DNA of 64,000 nucleotides from Brevibacillus agri (GCF_004117055.1 NZ_CP026363.1:4301001-4365000); one strand, 5' to 3'; shown: positions 51,843 through 60,572, counted from the stretch's first letter. Notes: generated by a model from the letters alone, not told the origin. Translations and numbers: made by a program.

Positions 51843-52718
51843 CTACGCAAACACAATCGTCTTGTTCCCGTACACGATCACTTTGTCCTCGACATGCCAG
51901 GAGATCGCCTGGGCCAAGACGTTGCGCTCGACGTGGCGGCCGGCCACCTTCAAGTCTTCCTCCGTGTAGCGGTGGTTGACGCGAATGACGTCCTGCTCGA
52001 TGATCGGCCCTTCGTCGAGGTCGTTGGTGACGTAGTGGGCGGTCGCCCCGATCAGCTTCACGCCGCGCATGAAGGCGCGCTTGTACGGGTTGGCCCCGAT
52101 GAACGCGGGCAGGAACGAATGGTGGATGTTGATGATCTGGTTCGGGTAATGCGCGATGAAGCGCGGGGACAAAATTTGCATGTACCTGGCCAGGACGATG
52201 AAGTCGACGTTGCCCTGCAACAGCTCCAGCGCCTTGCGCTCCGCCTCTTCCTTGCTCTGGGTCGCAAGCGGAATATGGTAAAACGGAATCCCGTACGCTT
52301 CCACCGTTTCTTTCGCATCCGGGTGGTTGCTGATGACCATCGGGATATCTACGCGAATCTCCTTCGACTTGACGCGCCAGAGCAGCTCGACGAGGCAATG
52401 GTCCATTTTCGAGACGAAAATCGCCATGCGCTTTCGCTGGCTTTCTTTGCTGAGCCGCCAGTCCATCGGGTAATCTTCGGCCATTTTCGCCAGGTCCTGC
52501 TCAAGCTGTCCAAACGATTCGGGCAGCGTCTCCAGGTCGAACAAAATGCGCATGAAAAACATGCCGTCGCGCGGGTCTGTCGTGTGCTGGTCGAACTGCA
52601 CGATGTTCGCTTTGTAGCTGAGCAGCAGGTTGGAGACGGCCGAGATGATGCCCAGCCGCTCCGGGCACGAGATGAGCAGGATGGCTCGGTTGTCGTTTTT
52701 TGCAGGCTCGTGGTTCAT
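51843..52718 (-). CDS. purU: Formyltetrahydrofolate deformylase
   Basis: A 291-residue enzyme: N-terminal ACT domain (about 12-90, LLISCPERLGIISAVSNLL) and a C-terminal formyltransferase-fold domain with NIHHSFLPAFIGANPY and TAHYVTNDLDEGPII. It hydrolyses 10-formyl-tetrahydrofolate to formate and tetrahydrofolate, supplying formate for purine synthesis and balancing one-carbon units. The start at 52718 follows GGGAGG. Full length, monocistronic. Confidence 0.94.
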   Translation of the reverse strand: MNHEPAKNDNRAILLISCPERLGIISAVSNLLLSYKANIVQFDQHTTDPRDGMFFMRILFDLETLPESFGQLEQDLAKMAEDYPMDWRLSKESQRKRMAIFVSKMDHCLVELLWRVKSKEIRVDIPMVISNHPDAKETVEAYGIPFYHIPLATQSKEEAERKALELLQGNVDFIVLARYMQILSPRFIAHYPNQIINIHHSFLPAFIGANPYKRAFMRGVKLIGATAHYVTNDLDEGPIIEQDVIRVNHRYTEEDLKVAGRHVERNVLAQAISWHVEDKVIVYGNKTIVFA

Positions 52719-52887
52719 ATATGTTCCTCCCATTCTGGATGCTTTTCCCTTTTCCATAGACTGCCCAATCCGCACGGAAGACCTCGATCAAACGAATCGG
52801 CGTGATGGGCTTTGCAAGTACTTCTCGAAACAGTTTGCCGCAGAAAAGCCGGAATGAGGTTATTCAATGATAACGATAAAAAAATCC

Positions 52888-52997
52888 ACACTTAATCGCT
52901 GCTCTCTTCTCCGAGGCAAAAGTCCCTAAGACCCGTTGAGAATCCTTCCACGAGATTCTTTCAATAGCTTTTTCAGTCGAACAAACCACTGCAAGCC
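52888..52997. repeat. Imperfect direct repeat, copy 1
   Basis: About 110 bp, beginning near CTTAATCGCTG and running through CTTCTCCGAGGCAAAAG, TTGAGAATCCTTCCA and GAGATTCTTTCAA. Closely matched by copy 2 at 53186-53300. Between the copies lies a long inverted repeat. No intact gene in 52719-53582; probably remains of a mobile element. Confidence 0.7.
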
Positions 52998-53002
52998 ACT
53001 GA

Positions 53003-53074
53003 CGAGGAAAGAGGAGAAATCCGCGAAGCTCTTTGGGAGCCCAAGAAGCTCCCGCGATTTCTCCTCTTTCCTCG
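53003..53074. repeat. Long inverted repeat
   Basis: A 19-bp perfect arm (53003-53021 with 53056-53074; core GAGGAAAGAGGAGAAATC), continued by partly paired AGCT/TTGGG segments. It could fold into a stem of about 30 bp. It lies between the two direct-repeat copies. Confidence 0.75.
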
Positions 53075-53185
53075 CCTCCACGAAAGCCGCGATGAAGACC
53101 CAAACAACAGCACCGAACAACCGCCAAAAGTAACGGATTTTCGAATATCATGCGAAGATTAACTAGCGAAGTAAAACGTAACAGC

Positions 53186-53300
53186 ATACTTAATCGCTGG
53201 TTCTCTTCTCCGAGGCAAAAGCCCCTACGATCTGTTGAGAATCCTTCCATGAGATTCTTTCAAAGGTTTTTCAGCCAACAAACCACCGAAAGCCACTGAT
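53186..53300. repeat. Imperfect direct repeat, copy 2
   Basis: Second copy of the 110-bp repeat. Downstream, 53300-53490 encodes scraps without start codons that may be an old transposase. Confidence 0.65.
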
Positions 53301-53582
53301 GATTGAGGCATTCCGCAACGACGTGGAATGTCTTCAAGTGGCGCAGCTCCATCTCCCCAAAAGCTCAGTTAGACTCTCGTTTTGGTCTGTATTTGTCCAT
53401 CGTAGAGCATCTGCTGCGAACAGACAACAGGCAAATACCCCGTCACCGATGCATGGGATACGGGAGAATGTCTGAAAAAGTTCAGGAATGAAGCAGTCCG
53501 TCCTCATTCGGGTACCCTATAATTTACTGTGACGGCTTCTCTTGCAAAAAACAGACCAAGGTACGATCGGAGTGACGTAAAG

Positions 53583-54533
53583 ATGTATAAAAAGCTACTG
53601 GCCATCCCTGTAACGGCTGTGTTTCTGTTGCTGGCAGCATGCGGTGCGAACGGGCCAGGAGGGCAAGCCGCAGGCGATCCTGCCGCAAAACCGACGCGTT
53701 CTATCCAGTATTTGGGCAACACATATAAAATCCCGGCGCGAACGAAGCAAATCGCCTTCGTCGAATCTCGCAGCAGCTTTGAAGATGCGCTTTTGACCGG
53801 CATCCCCCCGTTTGCCGCTACCGTAGAAAAAAGCGGTGCGTTCCCGCAGGAATACGCCGCGATTACGCAAAATACGCAAAAGCTCCCCGCGGACATCGCG
53901 GACCACGTCGGCGACCTTGCCGCTTTGGGGCCGGATACGATCCTGACCTCCGACAAGACGTCCGAGGAAAAGCGCAGCAAGCTGGAAAGCGCAGCGTCGG
54001 TCATTCCCATCTCCTCGAATGGAGCGCATTGGGAAGACAACCTGCGGCTGCTTGCCGAGGTGCGCGGCAAAGACGCCAACGTCGATGCCATCGTGAGCAA
54101 GGTCCGGACGAATACGGAAAAAACGCGCGACAAGCTGGCTCCGCTCAAGGACAAAATCGTGCTGACCGCATGGTTTCACGAAGGCGCTTTTCTCGTCTAT
54201 CCGAAAAACGAGCGGTACAACTATTTGCTCTATACCGATCTCGGGCTGGCGACCCCAAGCGTTGTAGAGCAAGCAAAAGAACCCGTGCCGCTTTCCCTCG
54301 CAGAGCTGGCACAGGCAGACCCGGATTATTTGTTCGTGATGGTCGACAAAAGCAGCGATCCCGACGCCGCCAAATCGTTCGAGCAGTTGAAGCAGCAGCC
54401 TGAATGGAGCAATCTGCGCGTGGTCCAAAGCGGCCAGGTGTACGAAAATGCCGTCAACCCCGGATTGGCCGGAGGCACGGCCTACAGCAACCAGTCGTTT
54501 TTGAACGCGCTGTCCGCGCGGCTGTTGAAATAA
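53583..54533 (+). CDS. Iron-siderophore ABC transporter binding lipoprotein
   Basis: A 316-residue exported protein with signal peptide and lipobox LLAAC. The periplasmic-binding-protein class III fold is suggested by RTKQIAFVESRSSFEDALLTG, LAALGPDTILTSDKTSEEKR and WSNLRVVQSGQVYENAVNPGLAGG. It likely binds an iron-siderophore or haem-type ligand. No permease or ATPase gene is beside it. The start at 53583 follows GGAGTGA, and a TATAAT box lies at about 53517. Confidence 0.8.
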   Translation: MYKKLLAIPVTAVFLLLAACGANGPGGQAAGDPAAKPTRSIQYLGNTYKIPARTKQIAFVESRSSFEDALLTGIPPFAATVEKSGAFPQEYAAITQNTQKLPADIADHVGDLAALGPDTILTSDKTSEEKRSKLESAASVIPISSNGAHWEDNLRLLAEVRGKDANVDAIVSKVRTNTEKTRDKLAPLKDKIVLTAWFHEGAFLVYPKNERYNYLLYTDLGLATPSVVEQAKEPVPLSLAELAQADPDYLFVMVDKSSDPDAAKSFEQLKQQPEWSNLRVVQSGQVYENAVNPGLAGGTAYSNQSFLNALSARLLK

Positions 54534-54574
54534 GTGTTTTACGGTTGGAGCATTTCGCGCGTATAAAAGCTGTA

Positions 54575-54785
54575 AATCGGATCATACTATATTCATCGAG
54601 CTCGGTGGTGTGTTTTCAAACAGGCTGTAGTCTTCTACGGAGGCGATGTGCCATGGATGATTTACACGATCACCTAGTGAGTAAAGGAAAACCGCAACAC
54701 TGCTAACAGCTTCTAACTTCATACTGGAGGTAGATGCGTCGCACGTGATGATCGGTAACACCTCAAAACTAGCGAGCTCGATATA
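54575..54785 (+). ncRNA. Candidate structured RNA, possibly 6S-like
   Basis: About 200 nt closed by a perfect stem ATCGAGCTCG/CGAGCTCGAT (54595-54604 with 54773-54782), with GGTGT/ACACC stacked inside (54607-54611 with 54758-54762) and several inner hairpins (for example GTAG-TCTT-CTAC). It ends directly in the terminator at 54787. A long rod with a closing stem and length near 190 nt fits 6S RNA, and GTTTTCAAACAGGCTGTAGTC is reminiscent of its 5' arm. Ends are approximate. Confidence 0.45.
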
Positions 54786-54786
54786 T

Positions 54787-54813
54787 GCCGTCTCCTTTTA
54801 GGAGGCGGTTTTA
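54787..54813 (+). terminator. Terminator of the candidate RNA
   Basis: GCCGTCTCC-TTTTA-GGAGGCGG stem followed by TTTT. Confidence 0.8.
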
Positions 54814-54860
54814 TTGTATAACGAAAACCCCCAGTTCGACTGGGGGTTTTCGTTATACAA
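54814..54860. terminator. Perfect 22-bp hairpin
   Basis: A 22-bp perfect stem (54814-54835 with 54839-54860) with a TCG loop; core AACGAAAACCCCCAGT. Flanked by two more terminators, giving three in a row. Confidence 0.8.
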
Positions 54861-54894
54861 AAAGACCTTCGCCACCAATGCGGCAAAGGTCTTT
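54861..54894 (-). terminator. Terminator after yebC
   Basis: AAAGACCTT..GCC pairs with GGC..AAGGTCTTT, 10 bp after the minus-strand stop codon. Confidence 0.75.
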
Positions 54895-54904
54895 CTCTCG
54901 TTGA

Positions 54905-55624
54905 TTATTCGCCGAGATCGACGTTGTGGTACACTTGCTGCACATCGTCCAAATCTTCGAGGGCGTCGATCATTTTTTCAAACTGGGCTTGCGCCTCTTC
55001 GGAAAGCGTCACTTCGTTTTGCGCGAGCATGGTCAGCTCGGCGACAGTGAACTCGGTGATGCCTGCTTTTTTGAACGCTTCCTGCACGGCATGGTACTGC
55101 TCCGGCTCAGCGTAGACGATGACGGCTCCGTCTTCTTCCAAAATGTCGCGGACGTCTACTTCTGCTTCCATCAAAATTTCGAGCACTTCCTCGGCTGTTT
55201 TGCCTTCGAGGCCAAATACGGCCGTCGGGTCGAACATGTAGGCAACCGAGCCTGTCACACCCATGTTTCCGCCGTTTTTGTTGAAGGCGGCGCGCACTTC
55301 AGACGCGGTGCGGTTTACGTTGTTGGTCAGGGCGTCCACGATGACCATGGAGCCGTTTGGCCCGAAGCCTTCGTAGCGCAGTTCGCTGTAGTTTTCTTCG
55401 GCTCCGCCCTTCGCTTTTTCAATCGCGCGGTCGATAATGGCTTTCGGTACGCTGTATGTTTTGGCACGCTCCAGGACGATCTTCAGAGCGCGGTTCGACT
55501 CTGGGTCCGGCTCGCCTTGCTTGGCCGCTACATAAATTTCTTTGCCGAACTTGGCATATATACGACTGGTGCTGGCATCCTTCGAAGCTTTTTTCTCTTT
55601 GATATTGTTCCACTTACGACCCAT
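54905..55624 (-). CDS. YebC/PmpR-family protein, YeeN branch
   Basis: A 239-residue protein with the family's N-terminus [19 protein letters not shown] and [22 protein letters not shown] in the middle. This N-terminus marks the YeeN-type branch. Relatives act as transcription regulators or assist ribosomes stalled at proline-rich stretches. The start at 55624 is preceded by AAGAGAG. Full length, single gene. Confidence 0.92.
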   Translation of the reverse strand: MGRKWNNIKEKKASKDASTSRIYAKFGKEIYVAAKQGEPDPESNRALKIVLERAKTYSVPKAIIDRAIEKAKGGAEENYSELRYEGFGPNGSMVIVDALTNNVNRTASEVRAAFNKNGGNMGVTGSVAYMFDPTAVFGLEGKTAEEVLEILMEAEVDVRDILEEDGAVIVYAEPEQYHAVQEAFKKAGITEFTVAELTMLAQNEVTLSEEAQAQFEKMIDALEDLDDVQQVYHNVDLGE

Positions 55625-55851
55625 AAATTCCCACTCTCTTTCAACGTCACAGATTGATTGCTTGCAAGACTCCGTAGTCCAATTTCACACTCAACTATTA
55701 TACCTCAATCTTGTGTTTTTTTACGAGACAATCCTTGTGAAAAAACGTACACGTCGTTTCGGGTGGCTTTTCCTTTCCCTGGCTCTACTTGTTGCTACTG
55801 GCTCCTCACTCTGGTCATGATTTTGGTCATAGCCCCGTCAAGTAGATGGCA
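55625..55851. other. AT-rich stretch with a tiny signal-peptide-like ORF
   Basis: A 27-codon GTG frame at 55737-55820 (VKKRTRRFGWLFLSLALLVA...) looks like a bare signal peptide and then stops. It may be a gene start whose body has been lost. No other gene seen. Confidence 0.3.
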
Positions 55852-55929
55852 TAAAAAATCCCTTCCGGTCAACAGTGTTCCTCTCATGATACCATGAGGG
55901 CTTTTCTCACTGTCTGCCGTAAGGGGATA
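55852..55929. repeat. Covarying hairpin element, copy B
   Basis: Outer stem ATCCCTT-CCGG..ACAGTG against CACTGT..CCG-TAAGGGGAT, enclosing CTCATG-ATAC-CATGAG. Outer arms match copy A at 40344-40418; the inner hairpin has a different sequence but the same form. Confidence 0.6.
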
Positions 55930-55955
55930 ATACCACTGGTCGAAGACGCGACTTC

Positions 55956-56414
55956 TCACTCAAAATTCCCCGTTCGAATAATAGCATCTTCCAGAATGAA
56001 TCTTTTCACTTCTGATTCAAAATAGGCGTAGATCAGAGGGGCAGTCCCCTTCTCTTTTTTTACATAACGAACACTCATTTCTCCATCAAATTGTTGAGAA
56101 ATGGCAAATTTCGTTTCTGCTCCTCCTGCTGTCTGTCCGATGTATGTGACAACTTCTTCATCACTCCAGCTTTTGGGTACAAGCTCCAAATATCGATTAT
56201 CGGTAAAAATGGTAAGTGTCACCGGATATTCCGGAATTTCTCCTGCCATTTGAATTCCTATTTCAATCTCATCCCCCTTTTCTATTTTTGTGATACTTAT
56301 TTGTATTTGATCTAACAAAGCTGTCGCGCGTTTTAGCTGTAAGATATCTAAAGCAAGCAATCCCCCTAAAGCAAGTGCTAGGATAACGAATGCGCTCCAA
56401 ATGAGTTTTTTCAA
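55956..56414 (-). CDS. Hypothetical exported/membrane-anchored protein
   Basis: A 152-residue protein with an N-terminal helix (LIWSAFVILALALGGLLALD) and a beta-rich soluble domain (ITKIEKGDEIEIGIQM, TLTIFTDNRYLELVPKSW). The start at 56414 follows GAGGAGG. It belongs to an AT-rich island. No family recognised. Confidence 0.65.
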   Translation of the reverse strand: MKKLIWSAFVILALALGGLLALDILQLKRATALLDQIQISITKIEKGDEIEIGIQMAGEIPEYPVTLTIFTDNRYLELVPKSWSDEEVVTYIGQTAGGAETKFAISQQFDGEMSVRYVKKEKGTAPLIYAYFESEVKRFILEDAIIRTGNFE

Positions 56415-56511
56415 CCAATCTCCTCCTCATTCTTGTTCTGGAACCACTATTTCTACTTGTTTGAAAATGGCGGTTAGACATAGATTCTGCCTAGCCGCCA
56501 CATTTCCTTGC

Positions 56512-57198
56512 TTAGTCAACAATCTCGATATCATAAGATGATTTTTTTGTAATTTGTGTGTACTCATGCAACAACAAAGAATAATAGTTGTACAGAGAAC
56601 GGTACTTGAAGTAACCACTAAAATTGATTTTCGCTGTGCCTGTATCAATCGATGGTGCTGTATCCATAAAATATCGAACTGCAAAACCTGGAGTCCTGCC
56701 TGGGTTTTTATCAAAATCGCGTTCGTCTAAGTAACCAGATGGGAAATAGTTTTCGTTCCATTTAAACTCATACAACAAGTTGTCTGTACCATTACCAGAA
56801 ATGTGTACCGAACTGGCTTCTACCGGGATGTTCACTACTCCAATTTGTGTTCCAAACCACATAGGGACACTAAATTCTTCTTTTGAATCGTTAATTGGAT
56901 CCACTGTATTAAAGACCACTGGTTCATCCGATTCAATTCGAAGACGGAAGTTCACTATATCGTGGCTTCCCGTATAATCAACCCCCTCTTCCTCTAGCAT
57001 GTCCTCAATATCTTCAATCTCTGTTCCCCATCGAAAACTAAAGTTATTACCAGCATCAGTTTCGGTCGTAAGAGGTCCTTGAATTCGGTATCGCCAACCT
57101 TTTCCTGTTCCGCCCTGAATTTTTTGGTAGTAATCATCTTCATCTTCAGCATATGCAGTAAGTTTTTGACGGCCATTGTTTTCTTTAACTTTTTTCAT
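56512..57198 (-). CDS. Hypothetical protein, probably 5'-truncated
   Basis: 228 residues from the first ATG, AT-rich and acidic, with many aromatic residues (GFAVRYFMDTAPSI, FSGYFKYRSLYNYYSLL). No signal peptide or known domain. The frame stays open upstream to about 57365 with protein-like sequence (KDYEAKINIFEYKKKNDDE, KTYIFDGEGKKTKKNKEK) but no start codon, and it ends at the left repeat of the IS21-like MITE. The element has therefore probably cut off the N-terminus. Confidence 0.6.
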   Translation of the reverse strand: MKKVKENNGRQKLTAYAEDEDDYYQKIQGGTGKGWRYRIQGPLTTETDAGNNFSFRWGTEIEDIEDMLEEEGVDYTGSHDIVNFRLRIESDEPVVFNTVDPINDSKEEFSVPMWFGTQIGVVNIPVEASSVHISGNGTDNLLYEFKWNENYFPSGYLDERDFDKNPGRTPGFAVRYFMDTAPSIDTGTAKINFSGYFKYRSLYNYYSLLLHEYTQITKKSSYDIEIVD

Positions 57199-57363
57199 CT
57201 TGATAGTTTTTCGATCTGCTTTCTCTTTGTTTTTCTTCGTTTTTTTACCTTCTCCATCAAAGATGTACGTTTTGCTTGAACTAGGCTCATCATCATTTTT
57301 CTTTTTATATTCAAAAATATTTATTTTTGCTTCGTAGTCTTTACTCGCCTTTTTTTCGACAAT

Positions 57364-57640
57364 TGTGAACGCTCACCAAAATGTTGACCACTTTGCTCAT
57401 CATAAAGTTACCCACCTGACAGTTTGAGCACACGTCATCATTTTCACACCTAATTGCAAATGTTTTTACTGAGCCAAGGATCGTCAAGGGCTTGCGTAGC
57501 AAGGGGTTTACCCTTTATCCTTGACGATCCTTGGTGCAGGAAATAAAATGCTACTTTGTGTGAAAAAAAGCATCGTAGGTGGTCAACTCGAAGATGAGCG
57601 TTTGCTCCAAAAATGGTCAACTTTTTGATTAGCATTCACA
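57364..57640. mobile_element. 277-bp MITE with IS21-like terminal repeats
   Basis: Terminal inverted repeats of about 31 bp: left TGTGAACGCTCACCAAAATG then TTGACCACTTT (57364-57394); right, reverse complement, TGTGAATGCTAATCAAAAAG then TTGACCATTTT (57610-57640). A second TTGACCACC copy lies inside the right end, as in IS21 multi-repeat termini. The interior holds a 16-bp perfect inverted repeat CCAAGGATCGTCAAGG (about 57476-57536). No transposase gene. No clear target duplication seen. Confidence 0.65.
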
Positions 57641-57780
57641 CACATAGGAATCTTATCAGTAAAGAGAGCATTTAGACCAAACCAATTCACTATTCCACAA
57701 AGGTATTGCGTGAACAAATACATGTACCGGTAAAGGATAGCCTCCATTAGCATAGGGAAATCAGTTTTTTTCCTCCAACA
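57641..57780. other. Gene-free stretch between MITE and mntA
   Basis: Minus-strand frames run through it (for example 57583-57813) but have no ribosome site and no recognisable sequence. It may contain the lost 5' part of the truncated gene. Confidence 0.35.
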
Positions 57781-57810
57781 AAAACACAGTTCCCCACCAG
57801 GAGAACTGTG
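57781..57810 (-). terminator. Terminator after mntA
   Basis: CACAGTTC/GAACTGTG stem, followed on the minus strand by TTTTTG. Confidence 0.8.
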
Positions 57811-57823
57811 CATGCTTTGCTGT

Positions 57824-58771
57824 CTATTTTTTCATCAACCCTTCGTAAATCGTCTTGATGTTCCACTCCATCATCTTGATGTACGTATCGCCGTCCTCGC
57901 CTGGCTTGCCGAGCGAGTCGGTGAACACTTTGCCGACGATTGGCACGCCGGTTTCGCGCGAGACCATTTCCATGCTGCGCGGGTCGATGCTCGTTTCGAC
58001 GAACAGCGCCGGGATTTTTTTCTCGCGGATCAGGTCGACTACCTGGCTGACCTGCTCAGGCGTTCCCTGGTTTTCCGAGTTGATTTCCCAAATGTAGGCG
58101 GCGTCGAAATCGTACGCCTCGCAGAAATATTTAAACGCTCCTTCGCTCGTGACGAGGACGCGCTGCTCGCGCGGGATTTGGCCGTATTGCTTGACGGCTT
58201 CGTCATGCAGGGCGCGCAGCTTCTCGATGTACGCCGTTGCGTTTTTCTCGTACGTTTCCTTGTGCGCCGGGTCGATTTTGATGAGGGCGTCGCGTGCGTT
58301 TTCCGCGTACTTGATGCCGTTGCGAACGTCCAGCCATGCGTGCGGGTCTTCTTCGCTTTCTTTGCCTTTGGTGGTCAAATGCTTGGCGGCTACCCCTTCG
58401 CTCAGGCGGAACACGGGTGCATCCGGGCCGGACTTGCCTGCCGTTTGCATCAGCTTTTCAAACCACGAGTTTCCTGCTTCCAGGTTCAGGCCGTTGTAGA
58501 ACACGGCATCGGCATCCGTTGTTTTTTGCACGTCTGCTGGCAGCGGATCGTATTCGTGCGGGTTGGAGCCGACGGGAGCCAGGCTGTGGATCTCGACGCG
58601 ATCTCCCCCTACGTTTTTCACGATGTCGTACAAAATCGAGTACGTCGTCACGACTTGCAGTTTGTCGTCGCCGGATTTTCCGGGCTCGGCCGAGTTGTTT
58701 TGCGGAGCGCCGCACGCAGCGAGCAGGACGGTTGAGATGAGAAAGACGAGAAACAGGTTCCATTTTTTCAT
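57824..58771 (-). CDS. mntA: Manganese/zinc ABC transporter binding lipoprotein
   Basis: A 315-residue cluster A-I binding protein with lipobox LLAAC. Metal ligands expected for the MntA/TroA group: NPHEYDP, EEDPHAWLD, TSEGAFKYF and ETSIDPRS, giving His, His, Glu, Asp. There is no His-rich loop of the ZnuA type, which favours manganese. Last gene of the ATPase-permease-binding protein operon behind an MntR-like box. Confidence 0.88.
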   Translation of the reverse strand: MKKWNLFLVFLISTVLLAACGAPQNNSAEPGKSGDDKLQVVTTYSILYDIVKNVGGDRVEIHSLAPVGSNPHEYDPLPADVQKTTDADAVFYNGLNLEAGNSWFEKLMQTAGKSGPDAPVFRLSEGVAAKHLTTKGKESEEDPHAWLDVRNGIKYAENARDALIKIDPAHKETYEKNATAYIEKLRALHDEAVKQYGQIPREQRVLVTSEGAFKYFCEAYDFDAAYIWEINSENQGTPEQVSQVVDLIREKKIPALFVETSIDPRSMEMVSRETGVPIVGKVFTDSLGKPGEDGDTYIKMMEWNIKTIYEGLMKK

Positions 58772-58783
58772 GCGAATTCTCCT

Positions 58784-59644
58784 TTACTTTGAAAGCTCGA
58801 CTCTTTTTTGCCGGGCTCGAATTGATTTCCAGACAACCCCGTGCTTGCGGGAGAACAGAAAGGCTAGCAGGAACAGCGCGGTTGCCACCATCACAATCGT
58901 CGCGCCCGAAGCCAGATTGTAGGTAAAGCTGAAGTACAAACCGACGATGGCGGAGATGACACCGAAGCCGGCAGCCAGGAAAATCATCACCGACAGGCGA
59001 TCCGTCAACAAGTACGCGGTAGCGGCCGGAGTAATCAGCATGGCGACTACGAGCACGATGCCTACCGTTTGCAGAGACGCTACCGTCACCATCGTCAGCA
59101 AGGTCATCAGCAAGTAGTGGATGAGATTGTTGCGCAGACCGTAGGCGGCCGCAATCGTCGGGTCAAACGACGTCAGCAGCAGCTCCTTGAAGAACGCGTA
59201 GACGGTCACGATGACGATCAGACCGATGCCGACGGTCACCCACATGTCGGACGGCCGGACGGCGAGCACGTTCCCGAACAGGATGTGGTACAGGTCCGTA
59301 CTGCTTTTCAGCATCGTAATCATGATGATCCCCAGGGCAAAAGCCGAGGTGAACAAAATGCCGATGGCCGTGTCGTTCTTGATCCGGCTGTTCTGGCTGA
59401 CGTAGCCGATTCCGACCGCCGTCAGGACGCCAGTGGCGACTGCTCCCAGGAAAAAATTGATCCCGAAAGCATAAGAGAGAGCAACCCCCGGCAAAACCGC
59501 GTGGGAGATCGCGTCCCCCATCAGCGACATGCCGCGCAAAATAATGAAGCTGCCGATGACGCCGCAGATGATGCCCACTACTACAGAAGTAAACAAAGCT
59601 TTTTGCAAAAATTCATACTGTCCAATTGCTTGTAAAAAATCCAT
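58784..59644 (-). CDS. mntC: Manganese ABC transporter permease
   Basis: A 286-residue ABC-3 family membrane protein with about eight helices (GIICGVIGSFIILRGMSLMG, DAISHAVLPGVALSYAFG near the start, TVGIVLVVAMLITPAATAYL). The start at 59644 overlaps the ATPase stop (TGATG); a GTG one codon earlier is possible. Forms the membrane channel for the metal ion. Confidence 0.9.
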   Translation of the reverse strand: MDFLQAIGQYEFLQKALFTSVVVGIICGVIGSFIILRGMSLMGDAISHAVLPGVALSYAFGINFFLGAVATGVLTAVGIGYVSQNSRIKNDTAIGILFTSAFALGIIMITMLKSSTDLYHILFGNVLAVRPSDMWVTVGIGLIVIVTVYAFFKELLLTSFDPTIAAAYGLRNNLIHYLLMTLLTMVTVASLQTVGIVLVVAMLITPAATAYLLTDRLSVMIFLAAGFGVISAIVGLYFSFTYNLASGATIVMVATALFLLAFLFSRKHGVVWKSIRARQKRVELSK

Positions 59645-60387
59645 CACGCCGTTACCTCTACCTTCTCGAGAAATTGAAGTTGATGCGCGTATGCTTTCGC
59701 CATGACCTCTCGATTCAGGACTTCATCGACTGTTCCGAACTTGATAAGCTCTTTGTTCAAAAGCAGCAGTTGATCGAAGTAAGCATTCGCCTTGCTCAAG
59801 TCGTGGTGGACGACCACGATTGTTTTGTCTTGAAGCTGCAACTCCTTCAAAATCCGGATGATCGTCTCCTCGCTGGCGACGTCGATCCCGACAAACGGCT
59901 CGTCCAGAAGGAGCAACTCCGGCTTTTGCGCCAGTGCCCGAGCCAAAAAAACGCGCTGCTGCTGCCCGCCGGACAACTCGCCAATCTGCCGCTTCGCGAA
60001 GTCCTCCAGGCCGACTTTTCGCAGGCATTCCATCGCCCACGCCTTTTCCTTCTTCTTCGGAAATTTGAACAAGCCGACGCTCGGGTACGTTCCGATGAGG
60101 ACGGTATCCATCACCGTGATCGGAAACGTCCAGTCGATCTGGCTCCGCTGCGGGACGTAGGCGACCTGCTTCCGGACCTCATTCACTTCCTTGCCGTAAA
60201 ACCGGACGTCTCCCTTGTCTTTGCCGATCAACCCGAGCATGGCCTTAATCATGGTCGATTTCCCCGCGCCATTCGGCCCGATAATGCCCACCATGCTTCC
60301 TTGCTCGACAGCAAAGGTTACGTCCCGCACCACCTCGACTCCAAAGTAGGAGACGTGAAGCTCTCTGACTGACACCGCACTATTCAT
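59644..60387 (-). CDS. mntB: Manganese ABC transporter ATP-binding protein
   Basis: A 247-residue ATPase: Walker A GPNGAGKST, Q-loop PQRSQIDW typical of metal transporters, signature LSGGQQQR, Walker B LLLLDEPFVGID, and H-loop VVHHD. The start at 60387 follows GGAGGG. First gene of the operon. Confidence 0.93.
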   Translation of the reverse strand: MNSAVSVRELHVSYFGVEVVRDVTFAVEQGSMVGIIGPNGAGKSTMIKAMLGLIGKDKGDVRFYGKEVNEVRKQVAYVPQRSQIDWTFPITVMDTVLIGTYPSVGLFKFPKKKEKAWAMECLRKVGLEDFAKRQIGELSGGQQQRVFLARALAQKPELLLLDEPFVGIDVASEETIIRILKELQLQDKTIVVVHHDLSKANAYFDQLLLLNKELIKFGTVDEVLNREVMAKAYAHQLQFLEKVEVTA

Positions 60388-60484
60388 GAGATTCCCTCCA
60401 ATTAACCAATCGTTCGTGTACGTTCTCGGTTGTTGTTGACCGTTGCTTCCGCTGGACAATTCTTTATGACTGGCTCATATATGC

Positions 60485-60572
60485 TTATACACAAAATTGT
60501 GGTTGTTAACCAATAATATTCACTTTAGCAAAATAATATGCTTGTGTATAAAAATGTTTCCCTAACGCAAAA
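60485..60572 (-). promoter_or_regulatory. MntR-like box and inverted repeats upstream of mntB
   Basis: TTTGCGTTAGGGAAACA on the minus strand (about 60555-60571) matches 14 of 17 positions of the B. subtilis MntR box (TTTGCCTTAAGGAAACT). A second inverted pair TTATACACAA (60485-60494) and TTGTGTATAA (60542-60551) flanks the probable promoter. The rest of 60388-60691 has no gene; a CAGGAAAACGG/CCGTTTTCCTG hairpin sits near 60621-60653. Confidence 0.65.

Noticed and set aside
55737..55820. A 27-codon signal-peptide-like ORF
   Set aside because: Too short, weak start, no body; kept only as a note in the intergenic entry.
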